Virus record (IMG/VR): IMGVR_UViG_3300027917_000171
Span: 1-24,604 of that record
DNA length: 24,604 bases
From: a virus
Direction: 5' to 3' (one strand)
Shown: in pieces, positions 1-7,227 of the stretch
How the letters are laid out: each line of letters begins with the position of its first letter
How positions within the stretch are numbered: the first letter of the stretch is position 1
Notes under the pieces: generated by a model
The model's database searches: none
Seen by the model: only the letters and a program-made list of their open reading frames with translations
What the model was told of the DNA's origin: nothing
Position numbers and translations under genes: made by a program

Positions 1-2
1 GT

Positions 3-311
3 TTGAAGAAACAATATGATCTTGACAATAAAAAAGTTCGAGTAGTTTTGAATCCACCTTCTAATTATAAAGAACAAATGGAACAGAATTTTCTTGAATC
101 ACGATATAATAATTATCAAGCATTAGCTGATAGGACAGAAATGAGTAAATATTATCTAATGAAAAAATTTCTAAAATGGACAGAAGAAGATATTCAAGAA
201 AATATAGAAGGATTGAAAAAAGATAGAGAAAAGGGATTTGAATCATCTGAAGAAGGCGGCATGGGAGGCTATTCAGATAAAAACCTAAAAACAGATATAA
301 AATATTTGTAA
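3..311 (+). CDS. Portal vertex protein, C-terminal end (T4 gp20-like), partial
   Basis: This is the last 102 or so codons of a gene that enters from the left edge; the first in-frame TTG is probably internal. The residues read as the C-terminal region of a T4-type portal: a KKVRVVLNPPSNYKE strand is followed by a helical stretch containing MSKYYLMKKFLKWTEEDI, then an acidic and Gly-rich tail. In the T4 family the portal ring sits at the head vertex, docks the terminase and conducts DNA. The gene order supports the call, since portal is followed by a small core-type gene, prohead protease, scaffold and major capsid, as in T4. The family call rests on remembered motif patterns and synteny, not on an alignment. 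Confidence 0.75.
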   Translation: MKKQYDLDNKKVRVVLNPPSNYKEQMEQNFLESRYNNYQALADRTEMSKYYLMKKFLKWTEEDIQENIEGLKKDREKGFESSEEGGMGGYSDKNLKTDIKYL

Positions 312-355
312 AAAATAAATAATAAACAGTATAAGTTTATGGAGGATTTTTTGAT

Positions 356-868
356 ATGAATAAAGAACAAATTCGTAAAGCATTAGATCATTTCGAGAAT
401 GACGAATATACGGATGCAAAAGAAATTATCCAACAAGAGATTCGTCAATCAAGAGATGAATTTTTAGCTGGCAAACTAGAACTCGAAGCACAGAAAGAGG
501 TTTGTGAGATGTGTGGAAAATCACATTTGCTTCCTTTCTTGTTTGCAACACCTGACCAAAAGAAGAAAAAAGGTGGCGATGTATATCCTGGTGGATTTGT
601 CAAAACAGGACCTCATGCTATGAAAGAAGAAACAGAAGATTTTGAACTTACAGTATGTGATGAATGTAATGATTATCTCAATGAAAAATGGGAGAAGGAT
701 GTAAAAATTCAATCCACAGGCGAGCATGCAGGCAAATCAGTTGGACAAATAAAGAAAGAAATAGAAAATCTAAAAGGCAAACCAGGTAATAAAGAAAAAA
801 TGGGAGAACTTCTATTTGCTCTAAGATCCAAAACAGGATGGAAGAAAGGCGAAGGTGCAACAGACTAA
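356..868 (+). CDS. Prohead-core-like small protein with a four-Cys zinc motif
   Basis: 170 residues, preceded by GGAGG about 10 bases before the ATG. Residues 1-45 (IRKALDHFENDEYTDAKEII and onward) resemble the short helical proteins found beside the prohead protease in many T4-like phages, such as the gp67/gp68 position in T4. Residues 46-110 hold two Cys pairs, C50-x2-C53 and C101-x2-C104, spaced like a treble-clef zinc site. The tail is Lys-rich and ends with a short helix containing ALRSKTGWK. No nuclease HNH signature is obvious. It could be a head-core component fused to a zinc module; function beyond that is not known. The stop overlaps the next start (TAATG), so translation is probably coupled. 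Confidence 0.6.
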   Translation: MNKEQIRKALDHFENDEYTDAKEIIQQEIRQSRDEFLAGKLELEAQKEVCEMCGKSHLLPFLFATPDQKKKKGGDVYPGGFVKTGPHAMKEETEDFELTVCDECNDYLNEKWEKDVKIQSTGEHAGKSVGQIKKEIENLKGKPGNKEKMGELLFALRSKTGWKKGEGATD

Positions 869-1074
869 TGAAAAAACAACTTACAGAAAAATATCTGAAT
901 GAGATGGCTCCTAGAGGGACAGACATCAATAGAGCCAAAATGATGATATTGAATAAAATTGAATCTGTTTCCGATATTTTGATGAAAGAATTTAATGATC
1001 GACTTTTGGTGGCAAAGTTAGTTGATGCTGCCCTACAAGATATTACTAGAATGAGCTGGAGACAAAGAGTATGA
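868..1074 (+). CDS. Small protein with capsid-targeting-like leader
   Basis: 68 residues. The start at 868 is chosen because the ATG overlaps the previous stop (TAATG); an in-frame ATG at 838 lies inside the upstream gene. The N-terminus, MKKQLTEKYLNE followed by MAP, ends in L-N-E and resembles the short leaders cleaved by the T4 prohead protease. The remainder is helical and charged, ending in SWRQRV. Its stop overlaps the next gene by four bases (ATGA). It sits in the head operon just before the protease gene. The core function is unknown; an internal head protein is an inference from leader and context. Confidence 0.6.
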   Translation: MKKQLTEKYLNEMAPRGTDINRAKMMILNKIESVSDILMKEFNDRLLVAKLVDAALQDITRMSWRQRV

Positions 1075-1259
1075 ATTTGAGCAAATACTTAACAGAAAAA
1101 GCATTTGGAGACTTACCTGTTGATATTGAAAATGCTAAAACAGAATTGATACAATCACTAAAAGGCAAAGTCCTTGTTCGTGATCTATCTAAAAATGAAA
1201 TCAGTATTGCTACTGGTGGAAAATCTGTTAAAGTAAAAATATTAGGATACTCCAAATAA
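1071..1259 (+). CDS. Small protein with capsid-targeting-like leader
   Basis: 62 residues, translationally coupled by an ATGA overlap to the previous gene. It begins MNLSKYLTE followed by KAFG, almost the same leader as the gene at 22430 (MNLEKYLTE), although the bodies of the two proteins are unrelated. The L-T-E end fits the L/I-x-E rule of T4 gp21 cleavage. The body (about residues 25-62) looks like a small beta-rich fold with KGKVLVRDL and KSVKVKILGY strands. Function is unknown; packaging in the prohead is inferred. Confidence 0.6.
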   Translation: MNLSKYLTEKAFGDLPVDIENAKTELIQSLKGKVLVRDLSKNEISIATGGKSVKVKILGYSK

Positions 1260-1271
1260 AGAGGTAAAAAC

Positions 1272-1871
1272 ATGAAACTAATAACAGAAACTTCTTATGA
1301 TTTTGAATTGATTGAATCAAAATCAAAGGGTGTCAATATCGTAGGTATTTATAGTACCGCTGAACTCAAAAATAACAATAATAGAGTTTACAAAAAAGAC
1401 ATTCTTGAAAGAGAGATTGAAAGAGTACAAGAGAAAGTCAAAAATGGCACTCTTTGGGGTGAACTAGGTCATCCACCAAACCCTGAAGTCAACCCGGAAA
1501 GAATCGCTATTCTGACAACAGAACTTCACTGGAGAGGCAACGACCTTTATGGTAAATCTAAAGTTTTAGAAACACCTATGGGAGAGATTGCAAAGACATT
1601 AGTGAAGGAAGGCAAGATGGGAATTTCTTCTCGTGGTCTTGGTACAGTTTCAGAGGATGGTTATGTCAATGAAGATTTCAATTTGATTACTTGGGATATG
1701 GTAACAGACCCTTCTAATCATCCATCCTGGGTAAATGGTATATATGAAGATAGAGAATGGAATTTCAATAAAATAAAATCTGATCAAGAGAAAGAAGTTG
1801 AAGAAATTCTTGAAAGACTTCAAAAAATTCTAAGATGCCCTAAAAGCAGAATTGCAGAGATGATAAAATAA
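1272..1871 (+). CDS. Prohead core protease (T4 gp21-like, peptidase family S80)
   Basis: 199 residues, close to the 212 of T4 gp21, with a GAGG ribosome site. It is a serine protease that in T4 is packed in the prohead, cleaves scaffold, capsid and internal proteins after L/I-x-E, and digests itself. Visible family landmarks are the strand VNIVGIYSTAEL with NNRVY (residues 21-40), GELGHP with the probable catalytic His67, and GKMGISSRGLG with the probable nucleophile Ser119 or Ser120. The N-terminus MKLITE itself ends in I-T-E, a possible self-cleavage site. It is flanked on both sides by small genes whose leaders carry putative cleavage sites. The next gene starts directly after its stop. 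Confidence 0.92.
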   Translation: MKLITETSYDFELIESKSKGVNIVGIYSTAELKNNNNRVYKKDILEREIERVQEKVKNGTLWGELGHPPNPEVNPERIAILTTELHWRGNDLYGKSKVLETPMGEIAKTLVKEGKMGISSRGLGTVSEDGYVNEDFNLITWDMVTDPSNHPSWVNGIYEDREWNFNKIKSDQEKEVEEILERLQKILRCPKSRIAEMIK

Positions 1872-2282
1872 ATGAAACAAGATATAATTGATAAATATTT
1901 GGTTACAGAAGACGCAAGAAATCCTAAACGCGGAGATAAATTTGAATATAAAGGAAAGAAACTAACTGTAACAAGAATTGGCTCTGGATTAGGTCCCGAT
2001 AAATATATAACAGTACAATTTGAAAAAGAAAAGCATGCTAGAGAAATCAAAATGACAGACTTTTTCAAAGGTAATGAATTCAAATATATTTCTGAAGCAA
2101 GTGGAGCCGGTACATCATATGAATCTATGTGGAATTCATGGTGGAGCCGTGGTCTTTTTATCTACCTTAGAGATGACCAAGTATTATTTTCACATGCTTT
2201 TGATTTTCCAACAGGGCATCATATGACAGAAGAAGATAAACAAATAGCACGGGCAAGAGGCTATATTCTAATTGATTGGTAG
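1872..2282 (+). CDS. Unknown head-operon protein with leader-like N-terminus
   Basis: 136 residues; the ATG directly abuts the protease stop. The N-terminus MKQDIIDKYLVTE followed by DAR resembles the leaders of its neighbours but ends V-T-E, a weaker match to L/I-x-E. A second possible site, YISE followed by ASGAG, lies near residue 75. Residues 17-60 look like a small beta-barrel (RGDKFEYKGKKLTVTRIG). The C-terminal part is aromatic-rich (WNSWWSRGLFIYLRDD) and ends in RGYILIDW. No family was recognised. It is probably a virion or prohead protein by context only. Confidence 0.55.
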   Translation: MKQDIIDKYLVTEDARNPKRGDKFEYKGKKLTVTRIGSGLGPDKYITVQFEKEKHAREIKMTDFFKGNEFKYISEASGAGTSYESMWNSWWSRGLFIYLRDDQVLFSHAFDFPTGHHMTEEDKQIARARGYILIDW

Positions 2283-2293
2283 GAGAAGAAGAA

Positions 2294-2524
2294 ATGAAAA
2301 TATTAGAAAAAATCGAAAAATATTTATCGGAAGCCAAAGGTGATGAGTTTCATAAAGGCGATATAGTAAAATGGTATAATTCTGCTGGTGGTTTCGATGA
2401 AGGCGAAATTATAGGACATTCATGGTGTGGTTGGATGATAAAAATAACAAAAGGAGCTGGCAAAGAAAAATGTAAAGAGGCAGAAGATATCTGGATGGTG
2501 AAAAAAGGACCAGGACATAAGTAG
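2294..2524 (+). CDS. Small SH3-like protein with capsid-targeting-like leader
   Basis: 76 residues. The start at 2294 is preferred over the in-frame ATG at 2276 because TAGGAG lies just upstream and the resulting N-terminus, MKILEKIEKYLSE followed by AKG, matches the local leader pattern (L-S-E then A). The body, KGDIVKWYNSAGGFDEGEII and what follows, looks like a small SH3-type barrel; the C-terminus is Lys-rich. The 5' end of this gene follows closely on the stop of the preceding gene. Function is unknown; delivery into the head is inferred from the leader. Confidence 0.55.
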   Translation: MKILEKIEKYLSEAKGDEFHKGDIVKWYNSAGGFDEGEIIGHSWCGWMIKITKGAGKEKCKEAEDIWMVKKGPGHK

Positions 2525-2562
2525 AAGATAAACAAATGGCATACGGGCGAGAGGAGAAGAAG

Positions 2563-2820
2563 ATGGATTTATTACAGAGAATAGATGAAGCGGTCTCGGG
2601 AAAAGTAATGAGAAATATAGAATGGGAAAGATTGATGTCTGAATTTTTCCGTATGTATGATGATCTTCTTTGGATGTCAAAAGATAAAAAAAATACAAAA
2701 GCACAAATTGCTATGAGAAATGCCGAAAGTTTATTCAAAATTTTGAACACATTTTTAGAAAATTTTACAGGTATGGAAAAATTATATCTTGCGGCGGAAG
2801 AACAAAAACAAACAACATAA
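2563..2820 (+). CDS. Small helical protein with leader-like N-terminus
   Basis: 85 residues from ATG 2563, chosen over ATG 2536 because AGGAG lies six bases before 2563 and gives the N-terminus MDLLQRIDE followed by AVSG (I-D-E then A). The remainder is predicted mostly helical (RLMSEFFRMYDDLLW, FKILNTFLENF) with a Gln/Thr-rich end. It is the last gene before the terminator at 2845, so it closes the portal-protease operon. No family was recognised. Confidence 0.5.
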   Translation: MDLLQRIDEAVSGKVMRNIEWERLMSEFFRMYDDLLWMSKDKKNTKAQIAMRNAESLFKILNTFLENFTGMEKLYLAAEEQKQTT

Positions 2821-2844
2821 ATACATTTTAGTTGAACTAGGAAG

Positions 2845-2876
2845 AACCCCGTTACTGTTCAGTTTCGGGGTTTTTT
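2845..2876 (+). terminator. Intrinsic terminator after the portal-protease operon
   Basis: Stem AACCCCG pairs with CGGGGTT, with an inner ACTG/CAGT pairing, followed by six T residues. It lies 25 bases after the last stop of the operon. Confidence 0.9.
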
Positions 2877-2968
2877 ATTGGGAAAAGTGAGTATATAAGA
2901 AGTATTTCAAAAAAATAAAAATAAATAAGATAGTTGTATTATGCGCAAAATTATGTGAGGTCAGAAAA

Positions 2969-3406
2969 ATGTTGAGAGACAATATTCTCAATAAATATAG
3001 TTTTAGAACCGTAAATGGTATCATTTATTTTTATGATGCCGCAAGAATGAAATGGCTAAGTATTCAAAAAAGTTACCTTTCATTTGGAATAAACCATAAG
3101 AATATAAATTCTTCACGTTGGCTTGCAATTCAAGGCGTCATTTATTCAAACAATTTAGGTTTCTCAATGCCTGATAATGGCACGATTACTAGGGCAATAA
3201 CTCAATCAAAAGTAAATACTCAGTGTAATTTCAATATTTTTGAAGATAATTCGATAATAACAACGGTTTCACTTACAAACGAGACAGAAAAAATACATAC
3301 ATTAGACATTGATTACAGTATCAATTCACAATTGAGAGCATATTTGGAAATAATAACAAAGGCAGATTATCCTTTTATTGTTTTAGAATGTGCTTCAAGA
3401 ATTTAG
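2969..3406 (+). CDS. Virion surface protein, beta-rich, paralog of the next gene's C-terminal half
   Basis: 145 residues, GAGGT ribosome site. Nearly the whole protein aligns by eye with the C-terminal 135 residues of the next gene: GIIYFYDAARMKWLS against GILYAYDAFRSKWLS, then LSFG against LAFG, a shared Asn-rich section, LDIDYSI against TNIDYDF, LRAYLEI against LQAYLAT, and IVLECASR against TIIEIAWR. The domain is probably a beta-sandwich used in head fibres or decoration proteins. There is no N-terminal attachment region, so it may assemble on its larger neighbour. Function is inferred from paralogy and location before the scaffold and capsid genes. Confidence 0.6.
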   Translation: MLRDNILNKYSFRTVNGIIYFYDAARMKWLSIQKSYLSFGINHKNINSSRWLAIQGVIYSNNLGFSMPDNGTITRAITQSKVNTQCNFNIFEDNSIITTVSLTNETEKIHTLDIDYSINSQLRAYLEIITKADYPFIVLECASRI

Positions 3407-3421
3407 GAGGAAAATAAAAAA

Positions 3422-4351
3422 ATGGAAATGTGGAAAGTATATGTAAAAAGATCAGTACCAAGCGCATCATATCTAATTGAAGATTTAGGTATTGATATTC
3501 CGGCTACCGGATATGTGGAGCTTTCTAATCAATTCAGTTATTCAGAAATTGCAGATTCAGATGATTTGAGAGTTTCAGTTAGTGCAGGTGTTCTTATTTT
3601 AAATAATGGAATAGATGATTTTCCTGCACCATCCGGAGCTGCTTATTTAAAAATAGATAATATTTATCATTTAGAAGGTAATTATTATTCTAAACTCGAA
3701 TTACAAACTTCAGGCGAAGCACAAGTTCATTGGGATAATATAACTAATGCACCATATATTCCATCTGCTATTCCATCTGCTGCTAATACGCTGGATGATG
3801 CATATGATGAGGGTGGTCCAGGAGCTGGCCGTACAATCTATGTTGATTCCGGTTCAGTTCAGCTAACTGCATCTAATGGATATTCACCATTAGAACTAAC
3901 AGAATTATCTGCTTTACCTACTGTTGATCTAGCCGGTGGCCAATTGGCCGTGAAAGATGGTATTCTTTACGCCTATGATGCCTTTCGCTCAAAATGGCTA
4001 AGTACACAAAGAATGTTTCTTGCCTTCGGTAAAGCAGGTAACGCAAAAAATCAATACCTATATCATCTTGCAGGTCCATCGAATAATTCTGGTTACAGAC
4101 TTGCTAGAAACGCAACAGTTGTGTCTATTACAGCACAATTAGATTCCTCAGGTACCTGTGATATTCATATCAGAAGTAATGATTCAATCACAAACCTTAT
4201 TACTTTGAGTTTGACAGCACAACTTGGTGCTCAAGATACAAATATTGATTATGATTTTACAGCAGGAGATTACCTACAAGCATATCTTGCAACAACAGGT
4301 GCTCCTTCACAAGATCCATTGACAATCATTGAGATTGCTTGGAGAGAATAA
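3422..4351 (+). CDS. Probable head decoration or fibre protein
   Basis: 309 residues with an AGGAGG site. Residues 1-90 (VYVKRS, DIPATGYVELSNQFSYSEI) look like a small attachment domain seen in phage virion proteins. The middle contains NTLDDAYDEGGPGAGRTIYV, a motif I recognise as recurrent in marine and large-phage structural proteins. The C-terminal 135 residues duplicate the preceding gene. Codon use and A+T content resemble the neighbours. It is likely exposed on the capsid or neck, given its place directly before the scaffold and capsid genes. A tail fibre role is possible but less favoured by location. Confidence 0.6.
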   Translation: MEMWKVYVKRSVPSASYLIEDLGIDIPATGYVELSNQFSYSEIADSDDLRVSVSAGVLILNNGIDDFPAPSGAAYLKIDNIYHLEGNYYSKLELQTSGEAQVHWDNITNAPYIPSAIPSAANTLDDAYDEGGPGAGRTIYVDSGSVQLTASNGYSPLELTELSALPTVDLAGGQLAVKDGILYAYDAFRSKWLSTQRMFLAFGKAGNAKNQYLYHLAGPSNNSGYRLARNATVVSITAQLDSSGTCDIHIRSNDSITNLITLSLTAQLGAQDTNIDYDFTAGDYLQAYLATTGAPSQDPLTIIEIAWRE

Positions 4352-4377
4352 AAAATATGTAAATTGGTGTTGTTACT

Positions 4378-4896
4378 ATGGTTTTAGGAACTACGGGTTC
4401 CAAAGTCTATGAAAACTTTACAGTAGTTGATTCTGATAATAATTTAGTAACTGGTATTCCTCCTAGTGCGTTTACGGTAGACTTGTATAATCCTTCTGGT
4501 TTTGAAGTTAGCGGAAGCATAACCGTAACTATCACAGAACTTGGAGCCGGACATTATCAATCAGATTTCACGCCTACGAGCGCAGGCACGTGGTATTTGA
4601 CAGTATATCATCCATATTATTTTCCATGGGGAAAATCGGATGATATACTTGTTTATAAAAGTGATTTCAACCTTATATCAGACGATCTTGAAAAGGTTCT
4701 TGGACTCGTTCATTCTAACATCTATATTGACAATCCTGTTTACGACGGTGACGGTAATCTTACAGGTGCTAGAATCAGAATCTATTCAACTTCAGGCAGT
4801 GTTGGAACAAATAGTGATGTTATAGCAACATACCAAATTACTGCACCAGGAGATGGTCCTGGTAGATTTACTTCATGGAAACAAGTTGAAACGTAA
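4378..4896 (+). CDS. Virion protein with Ig-like domain
   Basis: 172 residues. Residues 1-100 have the alternating beta pattern of an Ig-like sandwich (YENFTVVDSDNNLVTG, GAGHYQSDFTPTSAGTWYLTV). The C-terminal section has DLEKVLGLVHSNIYIDNPVY followed by a Gly-Asn turn, RIRIYST and a final TSWKQVE, a pattern I recognise from phage structural proteins. The Shine-Dalgarno is weak (GGTG). Ig-like domains on phages are usually surface modules. It ends the three-gene beta-rich block; a late promoter box follows. Confidence 0.55.
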   Translation: MVLGTTGSKVYENFTVVDSDNNLVTGIPPSAFTVDLYNPSGFEVSGSITVTITELGAGHYQSDFTPTSAGTWYLTVYHPYYFPWGKSDDILVYKSDFNLISDDLEKVLGLVHSNIYIDNPVYDGDGNLTGARIRIYSTSGSVGTNSDVIATYQITAPGDGPGRFTSWKQVET

Positions 4897-4949
4897 CAAA
4901 TTTTCTTTTCATATCAATACTTTATCGAAAAAATCGAAATTATCTATAC

Positions 4950-4957
4950 TATAAATA
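4950..4957 (+). promoter_or_regulatory. T4-type late promoter box before the scaffold gene
   Basis: TATAAATA lies 38 bases before the scaffold ATG in the 99-base gap. It forms one arm of an A+T palindrome; TATTTATA at 4960-4967 is the same box on the other strand, so hairpin formation is also possible. In T4 this box is read by the gp55 sigma factor. Confidence 0.6.
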
Positions 4958-4995
4958 AATATTTATAGAAAATTTTATAAAAGGAGGATAGCTGA

Positions 4996-5862
4996 ATGGA
5001 TAAGATTTTAGAGCTTTTGGGAATCAATAAGTTGGATGAAAGCACTCAAACTGAATTGAAAGAAAAGCTACAAGACATTATCGAAGTAAAGGCTAAAGAG
5101 CTATCTGAAACCTCATTGGAAGAACAAAAGACAAAAATTCTTGAGGAATATGAAGCAAAGTTTGAAGAATATAAAGATGATATCACATCTAAATTCTCAA
5201 ATTTTGTTGACAGTGTTCTTGAAGAAGAAATGACTATTCCTGAAGAGGTTATGGAATATGCTAAGAAAGGCCAATTGTATAATGACTTGATTGAGCAATT
5301 CAAAATTCGTTTAGGTGTCGACCAAGGCCTTCTGGACGAAGAAGTAAAATCACTTCTAAAAGAAGCAAAGGAAGAGATTGTAAAACTTCGTGGCGGCATG
5401 GATAAACAAATCGCTGAGAATTTAGAGGTACGCAAAGACGCACAAGAATTGGCAGCAACAGTTTATTTATATCAGAAATGTGAAGGTTTGACAGAAGCAC
5501 AAAGACAGCATGTTTTCACTGTTCTTGAAGGTATTTTTGATAAAGCTGAAATAGACAGAAAGTTCGATATTCTGAAGGAATCTGACAGATTCGAACCTGT
5601 TGCAGTTTCAAGTACCGAAAATCCTGACGATGCTGCAGAAAAAATCAGAAACAAGAACAAAAAGACTTCTGATCCGAAAAATAATGAAGATCAAGTCGAA
5701 GAGCAAAACAATGGTAATGGAAAGGCTGAAGTAGAGGACGAAGACGACGAGGACGAAGACGAGGACGAAAAAAAGAAAAAGAAAATGGAAGAGCAAAACA
5801 GTCCGTTCTCAGAGTATAAAAACAGATATCTTAAAGTTTTACAAGAAAACAAAATTGGTTAA
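4996..5862 (+). CDS. Prohead core scaffold protein (T4 gp22-like)
   Basis: 288 residues with an AAGGAGG ribosome site. It is long, helical and highly charged: Glu/Lys-rich coiled-coil segments over residues 15-75 and 95-150, then a conserved-looking section with LTEAQRQHVFTVLEG (matching the LTESQKEKVSALVEG pattern of T4 gp22). An acidic run of Asp/Glu near residues 245-258 is followed directly by a Lys run. In T4 the scaffold forms the prohead core and is degraded by gp21; several L/I-x-E triplets are present here, including KLDE near the start. It lies directly before the major capsid gene, as in T4. It is slightly longer than T4 gp22 because of the acidic-basic tail. Confidence 0.88.
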   Translation: MDKILELLGINKLDESTQTELKEKLQDIIEVKAKELSETSLEEQKTKILEEYEAKFEEYKDDITSKFSNFVDSVLEEEMTIPEEVMEYAKKGQLYNDLIEQFKIRLGVDQGLLDEEVKSLLKEAKEEIVKLRGGMDKQIAENLEVRKDAQELAATVYLYQKCEGLTEAQRQHVFTVLEGIFDKAEIDRKFDILKESDRFEPVAVSSTENPDDAAEKIRNKNKKTSDPKNNEDQVEEQNNGNGKAEVEDEDDEDEDEDEKKKKKMEEQNSPFSEYKNRYLKVLQENKIG

Positions 5863-5903
5863 TTAAAAAAGTGTAGAAACAAAATAATATAGGAGGAAAA
5901 AAC

Positions 5904-7145
5904 ATGGACTTACAAGACCTTATGAAAAAATGGGAAGAAGTTTTGAACGAAGGTTCTGAAATCAGAAATAAGAATGTTCGTAAGTCAACAGCAATTATGC
6001 TAGAGAACGAACATAATTTCTTGATGGAAGCTTCTACATATGGATATCCCAATGACAGTTTTGGAACAAACGCTGGTTACGCAACAAGTGGTATGTTTCA
6101 CAAAATTGCAGTTCCTATGGTTAGAAGAACCTTCCCTGAATTGGTTGCCCACGATCTAGTTGGTGTTCAGCCAATGACAGGTCCCGTTGGATTGGCCTTC
6201 GCTCTAAGATTTAGAGCTGGTAATTCATACGGAAATTACGTCAATGCTGGCGATAATCCTGCAAATGATACAGAACTTGGTTACAATACAATTGAATCGG
6301 GATATTCTGGATCATATACAGTATCAGCCGCTGAAGCACTTGGTTCCGCAAGAGGAACAGGTGTTGGTAGTGACATTGGTTTGGGTATCGGAGACGGAAC
6401 CCATATCAGAGAAGTCAACATGACAGTTGAAAAAGCACAAATTGAGGCGAAAACCAGAAAGTTGAGAAGTAGATGGTCATTAGAAGTTGCTCAAGACCTA
6501 AAAGCAATGCACGGCTTGAATCTTGAAGAAGAAATGATGGACATTTTAGCGTATGAAATTACTGCTGAAATCGACCGTGAATTGATCGAAAAGATTGATA
6601 CCGTTGTAACAGCTGGTGGAGCAAACTACTCATGGACATGGTCATACGAAGCCGCTTCTGGTGATGGTGTTCCTGGTGGACGTTGGGAGATGGAAAGATA
6701 TAGAGAATTATATCACTTCATTCTAAGACGTGCACAAGCCATCGCAATCAATACAAGACGTGGTTCTGGTAACTGGATCGTAGGTGATCCTTACTCAGTT
6801 GCTATCTTCGAATCAATGTCAGCTTTTGCAATCGCTCCAGTTCCTGGTAATGTAAATACCGCAATGGTAGGCATTAGCAGAATCGGTAGTCTTGACGGAA
6901 GATTGACAGTGTATCGTGATACATTCCAACAGATAAATCAATTCATCGTTGGTTACAAAGGACCTTCGGAATATGATACGGGTGTTATTTACTTGCCTTA
7001 CATTCAATTGTTGGCATCCCGTGCAACATTCGAGAATTCTTTCCACCCAACAATTGGTTTGATGTCTCGTTACGGAATTCATGATCATTTGTTTGGATCA
7101 AAAAATTATTATCAGAAAGTTCGCTTAACGGATTTACCTCTATAA
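5904..7145 (+). CDS. Major capsid protein (T4 gp23-like)
   Basis: 413 residues with an ATAGGAGG site, shorter than T4 gp23 (521). HK97-type fold is expected. Landmarks shared with T4 gp23 are MVRRTFPELVAHDLVGVQPM followed by TGPVGLAFALRFR (T4: MVRRAIPNLIAFDICGVQPM then SPTG). The N-terminal peptide ends FLME followed by AST, which fits gp21 cleavage after Glu42; T4 cuts after an LTE before its mature end. Later parts contain the LEEEMMDILAYEITAEIDRE helix and the RYGIHDHLFGSKNYYQKVR end typical of the family. It is closed by the terminator at 7164. Confidence 0.95.
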   Translation: MDLQDLMKKWEEVLNEGSEIRNKNVRKSTAIMLENEHNFLMEASTYGYPNDSFGTNAGYATSGMFHKIAVPMVRRTFPELVAHDLVGVQPMTGPVGLAFALRFRAGNSYGNYVNAGDNPANDTELGYNTIESGYSGSYTVSAAEALGSARGTGVGSDIGLGIGDGTHIREVNMTVEKAQIEAKTRKLRSRWSLEVAQDLKAMHGLNLEEEMMDILAYEITAEIDRELIEKIDTVVTAGGANYSWTWSYEAASGDGVPGGRWEMERYRELYHFILRRAQAIAINTRRGSGNWIVGDPYSVAIFESMSAFAIAPVPGNVNTAMVGISRIGSLDGRLTVYRDTFQQINQFIVGYKGPSEYDTGVIYLPYIQLLASRATFENSFHPTIGLMSRYGIHDHLFGSKNYYQKVRLTDLPL

Positions 7146-7163
7146 GAGACTGATAATATAAAA

Positions 7164-7207
7164 ATAAAAAACCCCGTCTGTCTTAGTTGACAGGTGGGGT
7201 TTTTTTA
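7164..7207. terminator. Two-way intrinsic terminator between capsid and large terminase genes
   Basis: CCCC-GT-CTGTC pairs with GACAG-GT-GGGG, flanked by an A run on the left and a T run on the right, so it can stop the plus-strand capsid transcript and the minus-strand terminase transcript that converge here. Confidence 0.93.
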
Positions 7208-7227
7208 TGTTATTTTACGTTGTCTGC

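Noticed and set aside
2816-2823. CATAAATA late promoter-like box
   Set aside because: It overlaps a stop codon and any transcript would run straight into the terminator at 2845.
5740-5790. GAC/GAG repeat in the scaffold gene as a microsatellite or recombination site
   Set aside because: It encodes an in-frame acidic run followed by a Lys run, typical low-complexity sequence of scaffold proteins.
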